Source: Thalassotalea sp. PS06 (GTDB taxonomy: Bacteria > Pseudomonadota > Gammaproteobacteria > Enterobacterales > Alteromonadaceae). From it: a DNA stretch of 64,000 bases. Shown one piece after another: positions 35,120 through 44,611 of the stretch. Each line of letters opens with the position of its first letter. Position 1 is the stretch's first letter. A program made the position numbers and the translations under genes. The DNA lies in the NCBI RefSeq assembly GCF_007197775.1, contig NZ_CP041638.1, positions 248,001 through 312,000 on the forward strand, read 5' to 3'. The notes beneath the pieces were generated by a model that saw only the letters and a list, made by a program, of their open reading frames with translations, had not been told where the DNA came from and did no database searches.

Positions 35120-35503
35120 TTAACGCTTGGCCAAAATAAGTATTAATACCCCGTTTTGAAAATGGCGATGCACCAGTTTACTGCTTACTTTATGAGCAAA
35201 TTCTATTTTATGTTCGATGGTCCGGTGACTTAATTTATCACTGGATCGCATCGCTGAATGCAGGTGAGGTTTGTTTTTAGCGGTTAATTGATGGGGTGTG
35301 ATGCTCGTCGATAGTAGCATCGTCTTTTCATGAATCTGGACGCGAATGTTATCCCGTACCGACCCCGGAAACTTTGCAATGACTTTGTAATGGTCGGTGA
35401 ACTCTTCGGTTTTTATCTGAGTCTGGATCTGACTGGAAATAGATGCCAACTCTGGCATAGCGGCGCGCCAATCCCATAAATCACCGCTATTTGAAGATGT
35501 CAT
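35120..35503 (-). CDS. Divergent Hsp20/alpha-crystallin-like protein
   Basis: A 127-aa protein. The segment from about residue 33 (TEEFTDHYKVIAKFPG) through VRDNIRVQIHEKTMLLST and then FAHKVSSKLVHRHFQNGVLILIL matches the alpha-crystallin beta-sandwich with the A-x-x-x-NGVL signature of small heat shock proteins. The middle loop is short and Ser/His/Lys-rich, and the usual C-terminal I-x-I tail is reduced to LILILAKR. It may be a membrane-edge or DNA-binding holdase variant, but its activity is not clear. GGAGCAA lies before the ATG. Confidence 0.65.
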   Translation of the reverse strand: MTSSNSGDLWDWRAAMPELASISSQIQTQIKTEEFTDHYKVIAKFPGSVRDNIRVQIHEKTMLLSTSITPHQLTAKNKPHLHSAMRSSDKLSHRTIEHKIEFAHKVSSKLVHRHFQNGVLILILAKR

Positions 35504-35750
35504 AGTTGCTCCTTGTTTTTGTTGTCTACGTCCGGTTTGTGCCTATTCAACGGAAAAATCTTCTGGCTGATATTTGTTAATTTAGCAGAGATTCAGGTTT
35601 TTACCTGTACCCACCAGGTTAAATTGAAATCTTTTTCCTATCTTTGGGTTTTAGAGAGATGAACAAGTGATCTGATCTGTGGGTTGAATCGAATAATCCC
35701 TTAAATCAGCAACTATACTTGCAGCCAGCAGTTTGGAAAGAGATGACAAG

Positions 35751-36425
35751 ATGATTAAGATACTCGTTGTGGTTACCAACCATGGAACTTTAGGTACAAC
35801 AGACGAAGCCAATGGTACCTATGCACCGGAACTCACCCATGCCCTTGAAAAGTTTTTTGCCGCCGGTTTCGGTTTTGACATTGCCTCAATTCACGGCGGA
35901 GCCGCGCCGATATACGGCGAAGACACCGAAGGTGATGCGATAAACGCGATGATTCTGGCGCGCGAAGATGTCAAAACCAAATTGCAAAACACCCTGCCGG
36001 TTGATGATATCCAGCTCGAAAACTACGCTGCTATATTTTTCCCTGGCGGCTTTGGTTTGCTTTCCGATCTCGCTGAGCACAAAGGCGTAGCAGCGAAAAC
36101 CGCCTCTTTTTACGAAAGCGGTGGTTTGATTGGCGCGGTTTGTCACGGTCCTGCAGCGCTATTGCCTGTTACCTTATCCAATGGACAGCCGTTATTGGAA
36201 AAACACGTTGTTTCAGGATTTACTCGCGAAGAAGAAGTGGAATTTGGCACCATCGATAAAATTCCGTTTCTGTTGGAAGAAGCATTGACCCGAACCTCCA
36301 GAAAGTATGTAAAACGAAGCCCCTGGACGGAAAATGTGATCGTCGATGACCAGTTAATTACTGGGCAAAATCCAGCATCTGCAGGCGGCGTTGGCGAAGC
36401 CATCGTGAACTATTTACTCAAATAA
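35751..36425 (+). CDS. DJ-1/PfpI family protein (type 1 glutamine amidotransferase-like)
   Basis: A 224-aa flavodoxin-like alpha/beta protein of the DJ-1/PfpI superfamily. The reactive Cys lies in GAVCHGPAALL (nucleophile elbow, about residue 132), and an upstream Glu is in PEL near residue 27. IFFPGGFGLLSDLAEH is the conserved glycine turn. Close relatives are Hsp31-like glyoxalase III or chaperone proteins. It may detoxify reactive carbonyls, which would fit a cell that makes many aldehydes from amines (inference). ATG 35751 is used; an upstream TTG would add six residues. Confidence 0.85.
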   Translation: MIKILVVVTNHGTLGTTDEANGTYAPELTHALEKFFAAGFGFDIASIHGGAAPIYGEDTEGDAINAMILAREDVKTKLQNTLPVDDIQLENYAAIFFPGGFGLLSDLAEHKGVAAKTASFYESGGLIGAVCHGPAALLPVTLSNGQPLLEKHVVSGFTREEEVEFGTIDKIPFLLEEALTRTSRKYVKRSPWTENVIVDDQLITGQNPASAGGVGEAIVNYLLK

Positions 36426-36482
36426 ACTCTGCGCCGCCGCTGTCGCTGTTTATAATTAAAGGTGACGGTTGGCGCCAATCTC

Positions 36483-36537
36483 ATACCAATCACATTAAAT
36501 TCTCACTGAGTGAGCGACAAGGTAATGTGATTGGTAT
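36483..36537. mobile_element. 55-bp deletion derivative of the MITE (nearly solo inverted repeats)
   Basis: ATACCAATCACATTA and TAATGTGATTGGTAT enclose 25 bp that keep the CTCACTGAGTGAG palindrome of the full 275-bp MITE found at 20840 and 37789. The whole element is a near-perfect hairpin. It lies between the DJ-1/PfpI gene and a small ORF, 30 bp before that ORF's start codon. Confidence 0.88.
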
Positions 36538-36566
36538 AACGCCAGGGTTCTCGATAGGAGGTACGT

Positions 36567-36743
36567 ATGGCTGTCGAACATGATCTCATTGAACAACTAA
36601 TTGCAGAACACCTGCAACTGACTAAAAGGGCTGAACAGGCAATGTTAAACGGCCATCCACAGGAATGTGAGAATTGCCTTAATCAGGCCGAACAAGTTTG
36701 GCAGTATCTTGAAGCCGCTGAGATTGAACAGGGCCACAGCTAA
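36567..36743 (+). CDS. Small acidic helical protein of unknown function
   Basis: A 58-aa reading frame with an excellent ribosome binding site (TAGGAGGT, 5 bases before the ATG). The protein is acidic and helical (MAVEHDLIEQLIAEHLQL ... AEQVWQYLEAAEIEQGHS), with a C-x2-C pair (CENC, residues 34-37) and no membrane segment. I do not recognise a family. The ribosome binding site and sensible composition support a real gene. The MITE derivative just upstream may affect its transcription. It is convergent with the precorrin-2 dehydrogenase gene, with only 8 bp between them. Confidence 0.6.
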   Translation: MAVEHDLIEQLIAEHLQLTKRAEQAMLNGHPQECENCLNQAEQVWQYLEAAEIEQGHS

Positions 36744-36751
36744 TACCATAG

Positions 36752-37693
36752 TTAGAAAGAGCCACTTGCATACACATTTGAGCACTGGCGTTTTAACTCA
36801 TCGATGGTATCGCTTCTGGTGGCAATAACCACAACCCGTTGTCCGGCTTGAACTGCTTCGGTCATTTCTTTGAGCGCAAACACTGGCGCTTTCTCGCTGT
36901 CTCGTCTTGCAAACTCGTAAAAGCGTTGATTCAATCCAGACTCCAGGAAAACAATGTCAGCGATTTGCATCGCTTGATAAGCAGCCAGGGTTAATAAATC
37001 TGGATTATTATCGTTGGCGATCACCAGAGACAGAGTTCCCTTGTCATCGTTTGGATTTTGCTTAAAGGTTGTTAAGCGTTCTACAAATGCTTGTTCAGCT
37101 TTATCTGCTTCATCATCCATAACCATTTGCGCTATCGTTCCAGTCAGTACTTCCTGCCAAAATGCTTTGCGTGTCGCGAAATCATCAATAGTTGCCTGGA
37201 CTTCTTTTCGGTGCAAACCACAAAAATCGGCAAGTTTACCGTACTGAGCAGGCAGTACTTGTTCAATCTGAGTTTTTAACATTTGCAGTAAAATTGGCGC
37301 GCTGCCGGAGCTGGATAAAGCAATTAACATCGGATCTCTGTCGATGATAGCTGGGGTGATATAAGTGCACAGCTCGGGAGAATCAACGACATTCACCAAC
37401 ATGTTAAGGGCACCGGCATCTTCACTGATTTTCGCGTTAACCGCTTCATCACTGGTCGCGGCTATCACCATATGAGCATCTTTAAGCAAGGCGGCCTCAT
37501 AAATACTCTGCTGCCAGTTAATACCATGCCGTTCTATTAAGGTAGCAACCGTGTTGTTAATCTCAGGCGAGATAATGGTTATTTTCGCTGGCGTTTTACT
37601 TACCAGTTCAATTTTACGAGCGGCGACACTGCCACCTCCGACAACGATCACCGAGAGTTTTTCAGCATCTAAAAAGACTGGGAAATATTGCAT
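36752..37693 (-). CDS. Precorrin-2 dehydrogenase/ferrochelatase (CysG N-terminal half) with relic methyltransferase tail
   Basis: A 313-aa protein. Residues 1-210 match the CysG/Met8p N-terminal domain: NAD-binding VVGGGSVAARKIELV near residue 17, then VVAATSDEAVN-type and SSSGSAPILLQMLKTQIEQ segments, and the dimerisation helix region. This part oxidises precorrin-2 and inserts iron to make siroheme. Residues from about 218 (LSLVIANDNNPDLLTLAAYQAM...IADIVFLESG...RRD) align with only the first about 90 residues of the SUMT methyltransferase domain. The glycine motif GxGPGD has decayed (NDNNPD) and the rest is missing. So it is a truncated CysG whose methyltransferase must be supplied by another gene. 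Confidence 0.85.
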   Translation of the reverse strand: MQYFPVFLDAEKLSVIVVGGGSVAARKIELVSKTPAKITIISPEINNTVATLIERHGINWQQSIYEAALLKDAHMVIAATSDEAVNAKISEDAGALNMLVNVVDSPELCTYITPAIIDRDPMLIALSSSGSAPILLQMLKTQIEQVLPAQYGKLADFCGLHRKEVQATIDDFATRKAFWQEVLTGTIAQMVMDDEADKAEQAFVERLTTFKQNPNDDKGTLSLVIANDNNPDLLTLAAYQAMQIADIVFLESGLNQRFYEFARRDSEKAPVFALKEMTEAVQAGQRVVVIATRSDTIDELKRQCSNVYASGSF

Positions 37694-37788
37694 ACCTGAT
37701 ATTTGAAATTCCTGACAAAGATGACCTTATCTTCGCAGATTTTATCGGCAATACCTATAACCATTTCTTCTAACTAACAATGACACTT

Positions 37789-38063
37789 ATACCAATCCCA
37801 TTAAATTATTGCTCACTCAGTGAGAATTTAAAGGCTTTTAGACAAGGCTTTGATTGCAGAGAATGGTTATTCCATTTTCAAAATTAGCCAAAATCAGTAA
37901 CGCAGGATAAATGCCTTTAAAACTCACCCGAAGGGAGTTAGTGAGAGGCCCATTTACTGCCCTATATTTCATTAATATAGAATGACTATATCAATAAAAT
38001 CTATGTTGTAACTGAACCTCGGCCCTAACTATGAGTTGTGCACAAACTTAGTGGGATTGGTAT
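37789..38063. mobile_element. 275-bp MITE, copy 2
   Basis: Same length and sequence as the element at 20840-21114 but in opposite orientation. Termini are ATACCAATCCCATTAA and TTAGTGGGATTGGTAT. The change A to C in the left end is matched by T to G in the right end (CCC/GGG), so the inverted repeat stays paired. It fills most of the gap between the siroheme gene and prmA. No gene is encoded. Confidence 0.88.
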
Positions 38064-38153
38064 TAAATATCGAAATTATCGACAAAGCAGTTAATAAGCG
38101 CCGAGGGAGCGTGATAAACTTATGGAGTACTTTCTCTCTACTGGCGAGTAATA

Positions 38154-39035
38154 ATGCCCTGGATTCAATTGCGACTGGCAGCAAATGAAGAAACTGCCGA
38201 AAAATATTCTGATTGGCTTTCCGCTTGTGGCGCACAGGCGGTAACGTTTTTTGATGCCAAAGACACTCCTATTTATGAACCACTACCCGGTGATGAAGTC
38301 ACCTACTGGGCGAATACCGTGGTAATGGGTTTATATGATGCCAGTCATGATATGGATAAAGTCATCTCCTATCTAAAATCCATTCATCCTGACAAGCAGG
38401 ATATGCAATATAAGCTTGAGCAACTGGAAGACAAAGACTGGGAACGCGAATGGATGGATAATTTCCATCCGATGAAATTCGGACAACGTTTATGGATTTG
38501 TCCGAGCTGGCGTGAAGTACCAGAGCCAGATGCCGTTAACGTCATGTTAGATCCGGGCCTTGCATTTGGTACCGGTACTCATCCAACTACCGCCTTGTGC
38601 CTTACCTGGCTCGATGGTCTGGATTTAACCGGTAAAACGGTTGTTGATTTTGGCTGTGGCTCAGGAATATTGTCGCTAGCGGCATTAAAACTTGGCGCTG
38701 AGCGCGTTATTGGTATTGATATCGACCCGCAAGCATTGCAGGCTAGCAAAGCAAATGCCGAACGAAACGGCGTTGCTGACCGTTTATCCTTATACCTTCC
38801 TGATGACCAACCTGAATTTAAAGCCGATGTTGTTGTTGCCAATATTCTTGCTGGGCCATTAAAAGAATTGGCTTCGATAATCACCGACTATGTAAAACCT
38901 GGTGGCTTGCTGGCGCTATCTGGCATTTTAGAAGAGCAGGGCGATGCTTTGCTTGAGGTTTACGGCCAATATTGCGAGATGAACCCAATGACAGTGAAAG
39001 AAGAGTGGATTCGCCTCGATGGTATTCGTCGTTAA
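38154..39035 (+). CDS. prmA: Ribosomal protein L11 methyltransferase
   Basis: A 293-aa SAM-dependent methyltransferase that trimethylates ribosomal protein L11. An N-terminal L11-recognition domain (1-60; [22 protein letters not shown]) is followed by the Rossmann fold with [20 protein letters not shown] (motif I, about residue 160) and [10 protein letters not shown] (the NILA motif). Length equals E. coli PrmA (293). It is the first gene of the usual prmA-dusB-fis cluster. Confidence 0.97.
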   Translation: MPWIQLRLAANEETAEKYSDWLSACGAQAVTFFDAKDTPIYEPLPGDEVTYWANTVVMGLYDASHDMDKVISYLKSIHPDKQDMQYKLEQLEDKDWEREWMDNFHPMKFGQRLWICPSWREVPEPDAVNVMLDPGLAFGTGTHPTTALCLTWLDGLDLTGKTVVDFGCGSGILSLAALKLGAERVIGIDIDPQALQASKANAERNGVADRLSLYLPDDQPEFKADVVVANILAGPLKELASIITDYVKPGGLLALSGILEEQGDALLEVYGQYCEMNPMTVKEEWIRLDGIRR

Positions 39036-39274
39036 CGGAATACGTAATATTGTTACAACAAATTGATAATCATTAATTTGTTGTATTTTTGTGCAAATTT
39101 ATAGGGTTACGACAGCTCTCGCTGTACATCCCGACAGCGCTGACATGTTTGCCAGAATGTCAACCAAAAAAAGTACAAAAAAATACCCTTTCGTACATTT
39201 TATAGGCTTTTCATTGGTGCTAAAAACACGTAAACTTAGCGCCCTTTTGAACTTGAGCTCAAAAAATCATCAAC

Positions 39275-40240
39275 GTGAACATTGGTCCTTATCAGTTAGA
39301 AAATAATGTGATCCTGGCGCCAATGGCGGGGATCACCGATCGACCTTTTCGACAACTTTGCTGTCGACTAGGGGCTGGGTTGGCTGTGTCTGAAATGTTG
39401 TCTTCCAATCCTAAGGTATGGAAGTCGGACAAATCTCGGTTGCGTATGCAGCACGGTGATGAAGTGGGGATCCGTTCTGTGCAGATTGCTGGCTCTGACC
39501 CAGATGAGATGGCGTATGCCGCTCAGGTCAATGTCGACAATGGTGCTCAGATTATTGATATCAATATGGGTTGCCCAGCGAAAAAAGTAAATAAAAAGCT
39601 CGCTGGCTCAGCATTGTTAAAAGAACCGGCTCAGGTACAACGCATCGTCGATGCCGTTGTTAATGCCGTTGATGTTCCGGTAACGCTGAAAATTCGCACC
39701 GGTTGGTGCGAGAACACGCGTAACGGTGTTGAGATAGCAAAAATAGCTGAAGGAAATGGAATTCAGGCACTGGCAGTGCACGGTCGTACCCGATGTGACT
39801 TTTACAAGGGCAATGCGGAGTACGATACGATTAAAGCCATTAAACAAGCGGTAACTATCCCGGTTGTTGCCAATGGTGATGTAACTTCTGCGGAAAAAGC
39901 TAAACAGGTACTGGAATACACTGGCGCTGATGCGGTCATGGTAGGTCGTGCCGCCCAGGGCCGTCCCTGGATTTTCCGTGAGATAAATCATTACCTGGCA
40001 ACCGGAGAGACTTTACCTTCTCCTGAAGTGGAAGAAGTAAAATCAATCCTGTTAGGGCATGTTAAAGAGCTGCATAAGTTTTATGGTGAATTTATGGGAG
40101 TAAGGATCGCTCGTAAACACGTATCCTGGTACTTGCAGGCGCATGACCAGGCAAAAGAATTTCGGCCTATATTCAATGCTCTTGAATTGCCAGAAGAGCA
40201 ACTTAATGCATTGAATATGTTTTTTGACCAATTAACTTAA
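39275..40240 (+). CDS. dusB: tRNA-dihydrouridine synthase B
   Basis: A 321-aa FMN enzyme that reduces uridine to dihydrouridine in the D-loop of tRNA. Motifs are [23 protein letters not shown] at the N-terminus, [20 protein letters not shown] with the catalytic Cys, and [20 protein letters not shown]. It precedes fis by 17 bp, the conserved dusB-fis operon of gamma-proteobacteria. The 239 bp upstream are AT-rich and probably carry the growth-regulated fis promoter. Confidence 0.97.
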   Translation: MNIGPYQLENNVILAPMAGITDRPFRQLCCRLGAGLAVSEMLSSNPKVWKSDKSRLRMQHGDEVGIRSVQIAGSDPDEMAYAAQVNVDNGAQIIDINMGCPAKKVNKKLAGSALLKEPAQVQRIVDAVVNAVDVPVTLKIRTGWCENTRNGVEIAKIAEGNGIQALAVHGRTRCDFYKGNAEYDTIKAIKQAVTIPVVANGDVTSAEKAKQVLEYTGADAVMVGRAAQGRPWIFREINHYLATGETLPSPEVEEVKSILLGHVKELHKFYGEFMGVRIARKHVSWYLQAHDQAKEFRPIFNALELPEEQLNALNMFFDQLT

Positions 40241-40257
40241 ATAAGAGTCTGAACTTT

Positions 40258-40545
40258 ATGTTTGAACAAAATATTTCTTCTCCATTTGTGATCGGTGACC
40301 AGCAAACTCAGACCAAGGCTTCACCTTTACGTTCTCAAGCTAAAATCGCGATCAAAAATTACTTGTCGCAATTAAATGGTAACGATGTAGACGATATGTA
40401 CGAATTAGTGCTTTCTGAAATCGAAGCTCCGATGTTAGAAGAAGTAATGCAATATACACGCGGTAATCAAACTCGCGCAGCAAACTTGCTAGGCATCAAC
40501 CGCGGTACTTTGCGCAAGAAACTTAAAAAGTACGGCATGAACTAA
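40258..40545 (+). CDS. fis: Nucleoid-associated protein Fis
   Basis: A 95-aa DNA-bending protein (E. coli 98 aa). The C-terminal helix-turn-helix [24 protein letters not shown] is near-identical to the E. coli protein, and the dimer helices [21 protein letters not shown] are conserved. Fis activates rRNA promoters, and a full rrn operon with tandem promoters lies 4.8 kb downstream. It is cotranscribed with dusB. Confidence 0.97.
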   Translation: MFEQNISSPFVIGDQQTQTKASPLRSQAKIAIKNYLSQLNGNDVDDMYELVLSEIEAPMLEEVMQYTRGNQTRAANLLGINRGTLRKKLKKYGMN

Positions 40546-40568
40546 TTACGCGCAGGTTCGCCTGCATG

Positions 40569-40598
40569 AAAAAGCACCTTCGGGTGCTTTTGTTTTTT
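40569..40598 (+). terminator. Terminator after fis
   Basis: AAAGCACC/GGTGCTTT stem with a TTCG tetraloop followed by T-rich sequence. Confidence 0.92.
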
Positions 40599-40717
40599 TC
40601 GCCTTTTGACAAAGGCAAAAACCTAACTTTTGCACAGCAACCTATTTGCTGGCAATGAAGTAAACTTAACTTAGATTTAATCAACCTGTAATCACGTAAA
40701 AGGTAAACAAGATTATT

Positions 40718-42304
40718 ATGGATACTCCTCGCCCAATAAGACGCGCTCTGTTAAGCGTTTCTGATAAAACTGGCATCGTTGAGTTCGCGCGCAGTTTAGC
40801 GCAACAAGGTGTAGATATTTTATCTACTGGTGGTACTGCCAAGCTTTTGGCCGACAATGGCATTCAGGTAACTGAAGTGTCTGACTACACTGGCCACCCG
40901 GAAATCATGGACGGTCGTGTTAAGACTCTGCACCCGAAAGTTCATGGTGGCATCCTTGCTCGTCGCGATCTTGATGAAGCAGTAATGAGCGAAAATAACA
41001 TCCAGGCCATCGACATGGTTGTGGTTAATCTTTACCCGTTCGCAAAAACGGTTGCTAACCAAGATTGCAGTTTAGAAGATGCGATTGAAAACATCGATAT
41101 CGGTGGTCCGACTATGGTTCGTGCTGCAGCTAAGAACCACAAAGATGTATCCATCGTTGTTAATGCTAAAGATTACGATCGTGTATTGGCTGAAATGAAC
41201 GCAAACAACGGTTCTTTGACTTACCAAACCCGTTTCGATTTAGCGATTGCCGCATATGAGCACACCGCTAGCTATGACGGCATGATTGCTAATTACTTCG
41301 GTAAGATGCTGCCAGCTCATGACGTTGAAGATGCCGAAGCGACTAAGTTCCCTCGCACTTTCAACAGCCAGTTTATTAAGAAGCAGGATCTTCGTTACGG
41401 TGAGAACTCTCACCAGGAAGCTGCCTTCTATGTAGAAGCTGAGCCACAGGAAGCTTCAGTTTCAACCGCTACCCAACTTCAGGGTAAAGCACTTTCTTAC
41501 AACAACATTGCTGATACTGATGCAGCACTGGAATGTGTAAAAGAATTCGCTGAACCTGCCTGTGTGATCGTTAAGCATGCTAACCCTTGTGGTGTGGCTA
41601 TTGGTGACAACATTCAAACGGCTTATGACGCCGCATTCAAAACCGACCCAACGTCAGCGTTCGGTGGCATCATTGCGTTTAACCGTGAACTAGACGCTGA
41701 TACCGCTGAAGCCATTGTATCTCGTCAGTTCGTTGAAGTTATCATCGCTCCTTCAGTATCTAGTGGCGCTGCACAAATTGTTTCTGCGAAACCAAATGTT
41801 CGTTTACTTGAGTGTGGCCAATGGGACACGCAAACCGACGGTTTTGAGCTTAAGCGTGTTAACGGCGGTTTGTTAGTTCAGGATCGTGACCAGGGTATGG
41901 TTACTTTGGAAGATCTGAAAGTAGTAAGTAAGCGTCAACCATCTGAAGAAGAGTTAAAAGACTTATTATTCAGCTGGAAAGTAGCGAAGTTTGTTAAATC
42001 TAACGCCATCGTTTACGTTAAAAATCAAATGACAGTAGGTGTAGGTGCGGGCCAGATGAGCCGCGTTTACTCAGCGAAAATTGCTGGTATCAAGGCGGCT
42101 GACGAAGGTTTAGAAGTGCCGGGTTCAGTAATGGCCTCCGACGCCTTCTTCCCATTCCGCGATGGCATCGATGCCGCTGCCGGTGCTGGTATTACTGCAG
42201 TTATCCAGCCTGGCGGTTCAATGCGTGATGAAGAAGTTATCGCTGCGGCTGATGAACATGGTATGGCGATGGTCTTCACTGGGATGCGTCACTTTCGTCA
42301 TTAA
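40718..42304 (+). CDS. purH: Bifunctional AICAR formyltransferase/IMP cyclohydrolase
   Basis: A 528-aa purine enzyme doing the last two steps to IMP. The N-terminal MGS-like IMP cyclohydrolase domain (1-200) starts [20 protein letters not shown], and [15 protein letters not shown] is its signature. The C-terminal AICAR transformylase domain has [12 protein letters not shown] (catalytic Lys-His), [14 protein letters not shown] and [12 protein letters not shown]. Length matches E. coli PurH (529). purD follows, with a methyltransferase gene inserted between them. Confidence 0.98.
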   Translation: MDTPRPIRRALLSVSDKTGIVEFARSLAQQGVDILSTGGTAKLLADNGIQVTEVSDYTGHPEIMDGRVKTLHPKVHGGILARRDLDEAVMSENNIQAIDMVVVNLYPFAKTVANQDCSLEDAIENIDIGGPTMVRAAAKNHKDVSIVVNAKDYDRVLAEMNANNGSLTYQTRFDLAIAAYEHTASYDGMIANYFGKMLPAHDVEDAEATKFPRTFNSQFIKKQDLRYGENSHQEAAFYVEAEPQEASVSTATQLQGKALSYNNIADTDAALECVKEFAEPACVIVKHANPCGVAIGDNIQTAYDAAFKTDPTSAFGGIIAFNRELDADTAEAIVSRQFVEVIIAPSVSSGAAQIVSAKPNVRLLECGQWDTQTDGFELKRVNGGLLVQDRDQGMVTLEDLKVVSKRQPSEEELKDLLFSWKVAKFVKSNAIVYVKNQMTVGVGAGQMSRVYSAKIAGIKAADEGLEVPGSVMASDAFFPFRDGIDAAAGAGITAVIQPGGSMRDEEVIAAADEHGMAMVFTGMRHFRH

Positions 42305-42417
42305 TAACATTTAGGTTAGTGTGGTTGCGATATGCAATCACACTACCTTTCCACAAGCTTTGTGCTATATACTAGGCAATTGTAGTTATCTCGAACTAAT
42401 TGAAAGTGGAAGAAAAA

Positions 42418-43224
42418 ATGACAACAATCAAATCCGTAGTAACAGCATCTCTACTATCTGTCGCCTTACTTGGCGCAACCTCTGGCTCGGCATTCGCCTT
42501 TGATAAATTAGATGACGCCATCGCTGGTGAGCATCGTTCAGAAAAGAATAAAGCCCGCGATCAATATCGTCATCCAAAAGAAACGCTTGAGTTTTTTGGT
42601 TTCAAAGACGATATGACGGTGGTTGAAATCGCTCCAGGTGGCGGTTGGTATACTGAAGTTTTGGCACCAGCTCTTAAAGGTAGCGGTGTTCTGTATGGTG
42701 CCCACTATCCAGATACTGGCAAAGAAGACTACTACAGCCGTTCTCGCAAAGGCCTTGAGAAAAAACTTGCGTCAGATCCCGTTTTTAGTGAAGTGAAATT
42801 AACTGACTTTATGCCGAAGCAAGAAAGCGAACTAGCTCCAGCGGGCAGTGCTGATATGGTACTAACATTCCGTAACCTTCATAACTGGGGCAAGATGGGT
42901 GTTGAGCAGGTTTTCAAAGATGCATACACAGCCTTAAAACCGGGTGGCGTTTTAGGTGTTGTTGAGCACAGATTACCTGAAGATATGGACCATGCCGATG
43001 GTTATTACTCTCAAGCATTAGCAATCGAACAGGCCGAAGCTGCAGGATTTGAACTGGCAGAAACCAGTGAAATTAATGCTAACCCGAAAGATACAGCGGA
43101 TCATCCAAAAGGTGTTTGGACATTACCGCCAGTATTGCGTTTAGGCGATCAGGACCGTGATAAGTATCTTGCTATCGGTGAAAGTGATCGCATGACTTTG
43201 AAATTTGTGAAGCCAGCTAAATAA
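42418..43224 (+). CDS. Class I SAM methyltransferase-like protein with N-terminal signal peptide
   Basis: A 268-aa protein. Residues 1-27 form a good signal peptide (basic start, hydrophobic core LLSVALLGATSG, ending SAFA/FD). The mature part is a methyltransferase fold: VVEIAPGGGWYTEVLAP (SAM motif I), then ADMVLTFRNLHNWG and LKPGGVLGVVEHR. This is the COG4798-like group of exported predicted methyltransferases. SAM is not known in the periplasm, so it may bind another ligand or act in an unexpected way. It is placed between purH and purD, reading in the same direction. ATG 42418 is used; a TTG at 42400 would add six residues. Confidence 0.82.
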   Translation: MTTIKSVVTASLLSVALLGATSGSAFAFDKLDDAIAGEHRSEKNKARDQYRHPKETLEFFGFKDDMTVVEIAPGGGWYTEVLAPALKGSGVLYGAHYPDTGKEDYYSRSRKGLEKKLASDPVFSEVKLTDFMPKQESELAPAGSADMVLTFRNLHNWGKMGVEQVFKDAYTALKPGGVLGVVEHRLPEDMDHADGYYSQALAIEQAEAAGFELAETSEINANPKDTADHPKGVWTLPPVLRLGDQDRDKYLAIGESDRMTLKFVKPAK

Positions 43225-43252
43225 ACTGGCTTATATGTAGGAATAAGTAGTA

Positions 43253-44539
43253 ATGAAAATTTTAGTGATAGGTAGTGGTGGTCGTGAGCATGCTTTAGCA
43301 TGGAAAGCGTCGCAATCAGCAGGGGTAGAAAAAGTATTTGTTGCACCTGGTAATGCTGGTACTGCTACCGAAGCTAAGTTAGAGAATGTCGCTATTTCTG
43401 TTGGCGACATTCCTGCTTTAGTAGATTTTGCCAAACAGCAAAACGTTGAGCTGACCATTGTTGGTCCAGAGCAACCGCTTGTAGATGGTGTGGTTGATGC
43501 CTTTGAAGAAGCTGGCCTGACGATCTTTGGTCCTTCAGCAAAAGCAGCGCAGCTAGAAGGCTCGAAAGCCTTCACTAAAGACTTTTTAGCTCGTCACCAA
43601 ATCCCAACCGCAGATTATGCAAACTTTACCGAAATCGATCCGGCAATCGAGTATGTTCGCAAAATGGGTGCACCAATTGTTGTAAAGGCCGATGGTCTTG
43701 CTGCAGGTAAAGGTGTAATCGTTGCGATGACTCTGCGGGAAGCAGAAGATTCAATAAAAGACATGCTTGCGGGCAACGCTTTTGGCGATGCCGGTCACCG
43801 TGTTGTTATCGAAGAATTCCTTGAAGGTGAAGAAGCCAGCTTTATCGTTATGGTAGATGGTAAGAACATTTTACCCATGGCAACCAGTCAGGATCACAAG
43901 CGCGCATTAAACGGCGATCAGGGTCCAAATACGGGGGGCATGGGTGCTTATTCTCCTGCGCCTGTGGTAACTGCTGAAATTCATGATCGCATTATGCAGG
44001 AAGTGATTGTTCCTACGGTTGCAGGCATGGCTAAAGAGGACGCTCCTTATAAAGGCTTCTTATACGCCGGTCTTATGATCACTGCTGACGGTACACCGAA
44101 AGTGATTGAGTACAACTGTCGCTTTGGCGATCCAGAAACACAACCGATTATGATGCGTTTACAGTCAGATTTAGTGCAGTTATGTCTTAAAGCTTGCCGT
44201 GGTGAGTTAGATAAGGCCACTGCTGATTTTGATTCTCGTGCAGCTGTTGGGGTCGTACTTGCTGCCAAAGGTTATCCGGCTAGCTATCCGAAAGGCGATG
44301 TCATCTCCGGCCTTGATACAAATACATCTGCTGATAGAAAAACCTTCCATGCAGGTACTGCGATGAAGGATGGTAATGTAGTAACTGCAGGTGGCCGTGT
44401 TCTTTGTGCGACGGCTTTAGGTAATTCCGTTACTGAAGCGCAACAATCGGCGTATAAATTACTGGAAGAGATCAGTTGGGAAGGTATGAGTTACCGTACC
44501 GATATTGCTTATCGCGCTATCGCTCGCGAAAGTAAATAA
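43253..44539 (+). CDS. purD: Phosphoribosylamine-glycine ligase
   Basis: A 428-aa ATP-grasp ligase for step 2 of purine synthesis (phosphoribosylamine plus glycine to GAR). Features are MKILVIGSGGREHALAWK at the N-terminus, VKADGLAAGKGVIVA in the ATP-grasp part, GPNTGGMGAYSPAP, and EYNCRFGDPETQ. Length matches E. coli PurD (429). It follows purH in the classical purHD pair, here separated by a methyltransferase gene. Confidence 0.98.
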   Translation: MKILVIGSGGREHALAWKASQSAGVEKVFVAPGNAGTATEAKLENVAISVGDIPALVDFAKQQNVELTIVGPEQPLVDGVVDAFEEAGLTIFGPSAKAAQLEGSKAFTKDFLARHQIPTADYANFTEIDPAIEYVRKMGAPIVVKADGLAAGKGVIVAMTLREAEDSIKDMLAGNAFGDAGHRVVIEEFLEGEEASFIVMVDGKNILPMATSQDHKRALNGDQGPNTGGMGAYSPAPVVTAEIHDRIMQEVIVPTVAGMAKEDAPYKGFLYAGLMITADGTPKVIEYNCRFGDPETQPIMMRLQSDLVQLCLKACRGELDKATADFDSRAAVGVVLAAKGYPASYPKGDVISGLDTNTSADRKTFHAGTAMKDGNVVTAGGRVLCATALGNSVTEAQQSAYKLLEEISWEGMSYRTDIAYRAIARESK

Positions 44540-44558
44540 CCCATTTCTCTGAATCTAT

Positions 44559-44594
44559 AAAAAAAGGGCTCCTATATCAATGGAGCCCTTTTTT
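44559..44594. terminator. Bidirectional terminator after purD
   Basis: AAAAAGGGCTCC and GGAGCCCTTTTTT arms around an AT loop, between purD and the convergent RRM gene. Confidence 0.9.
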
Positions 44595-44611
44595 GTTTGT
44601 ATCGAATTAGA

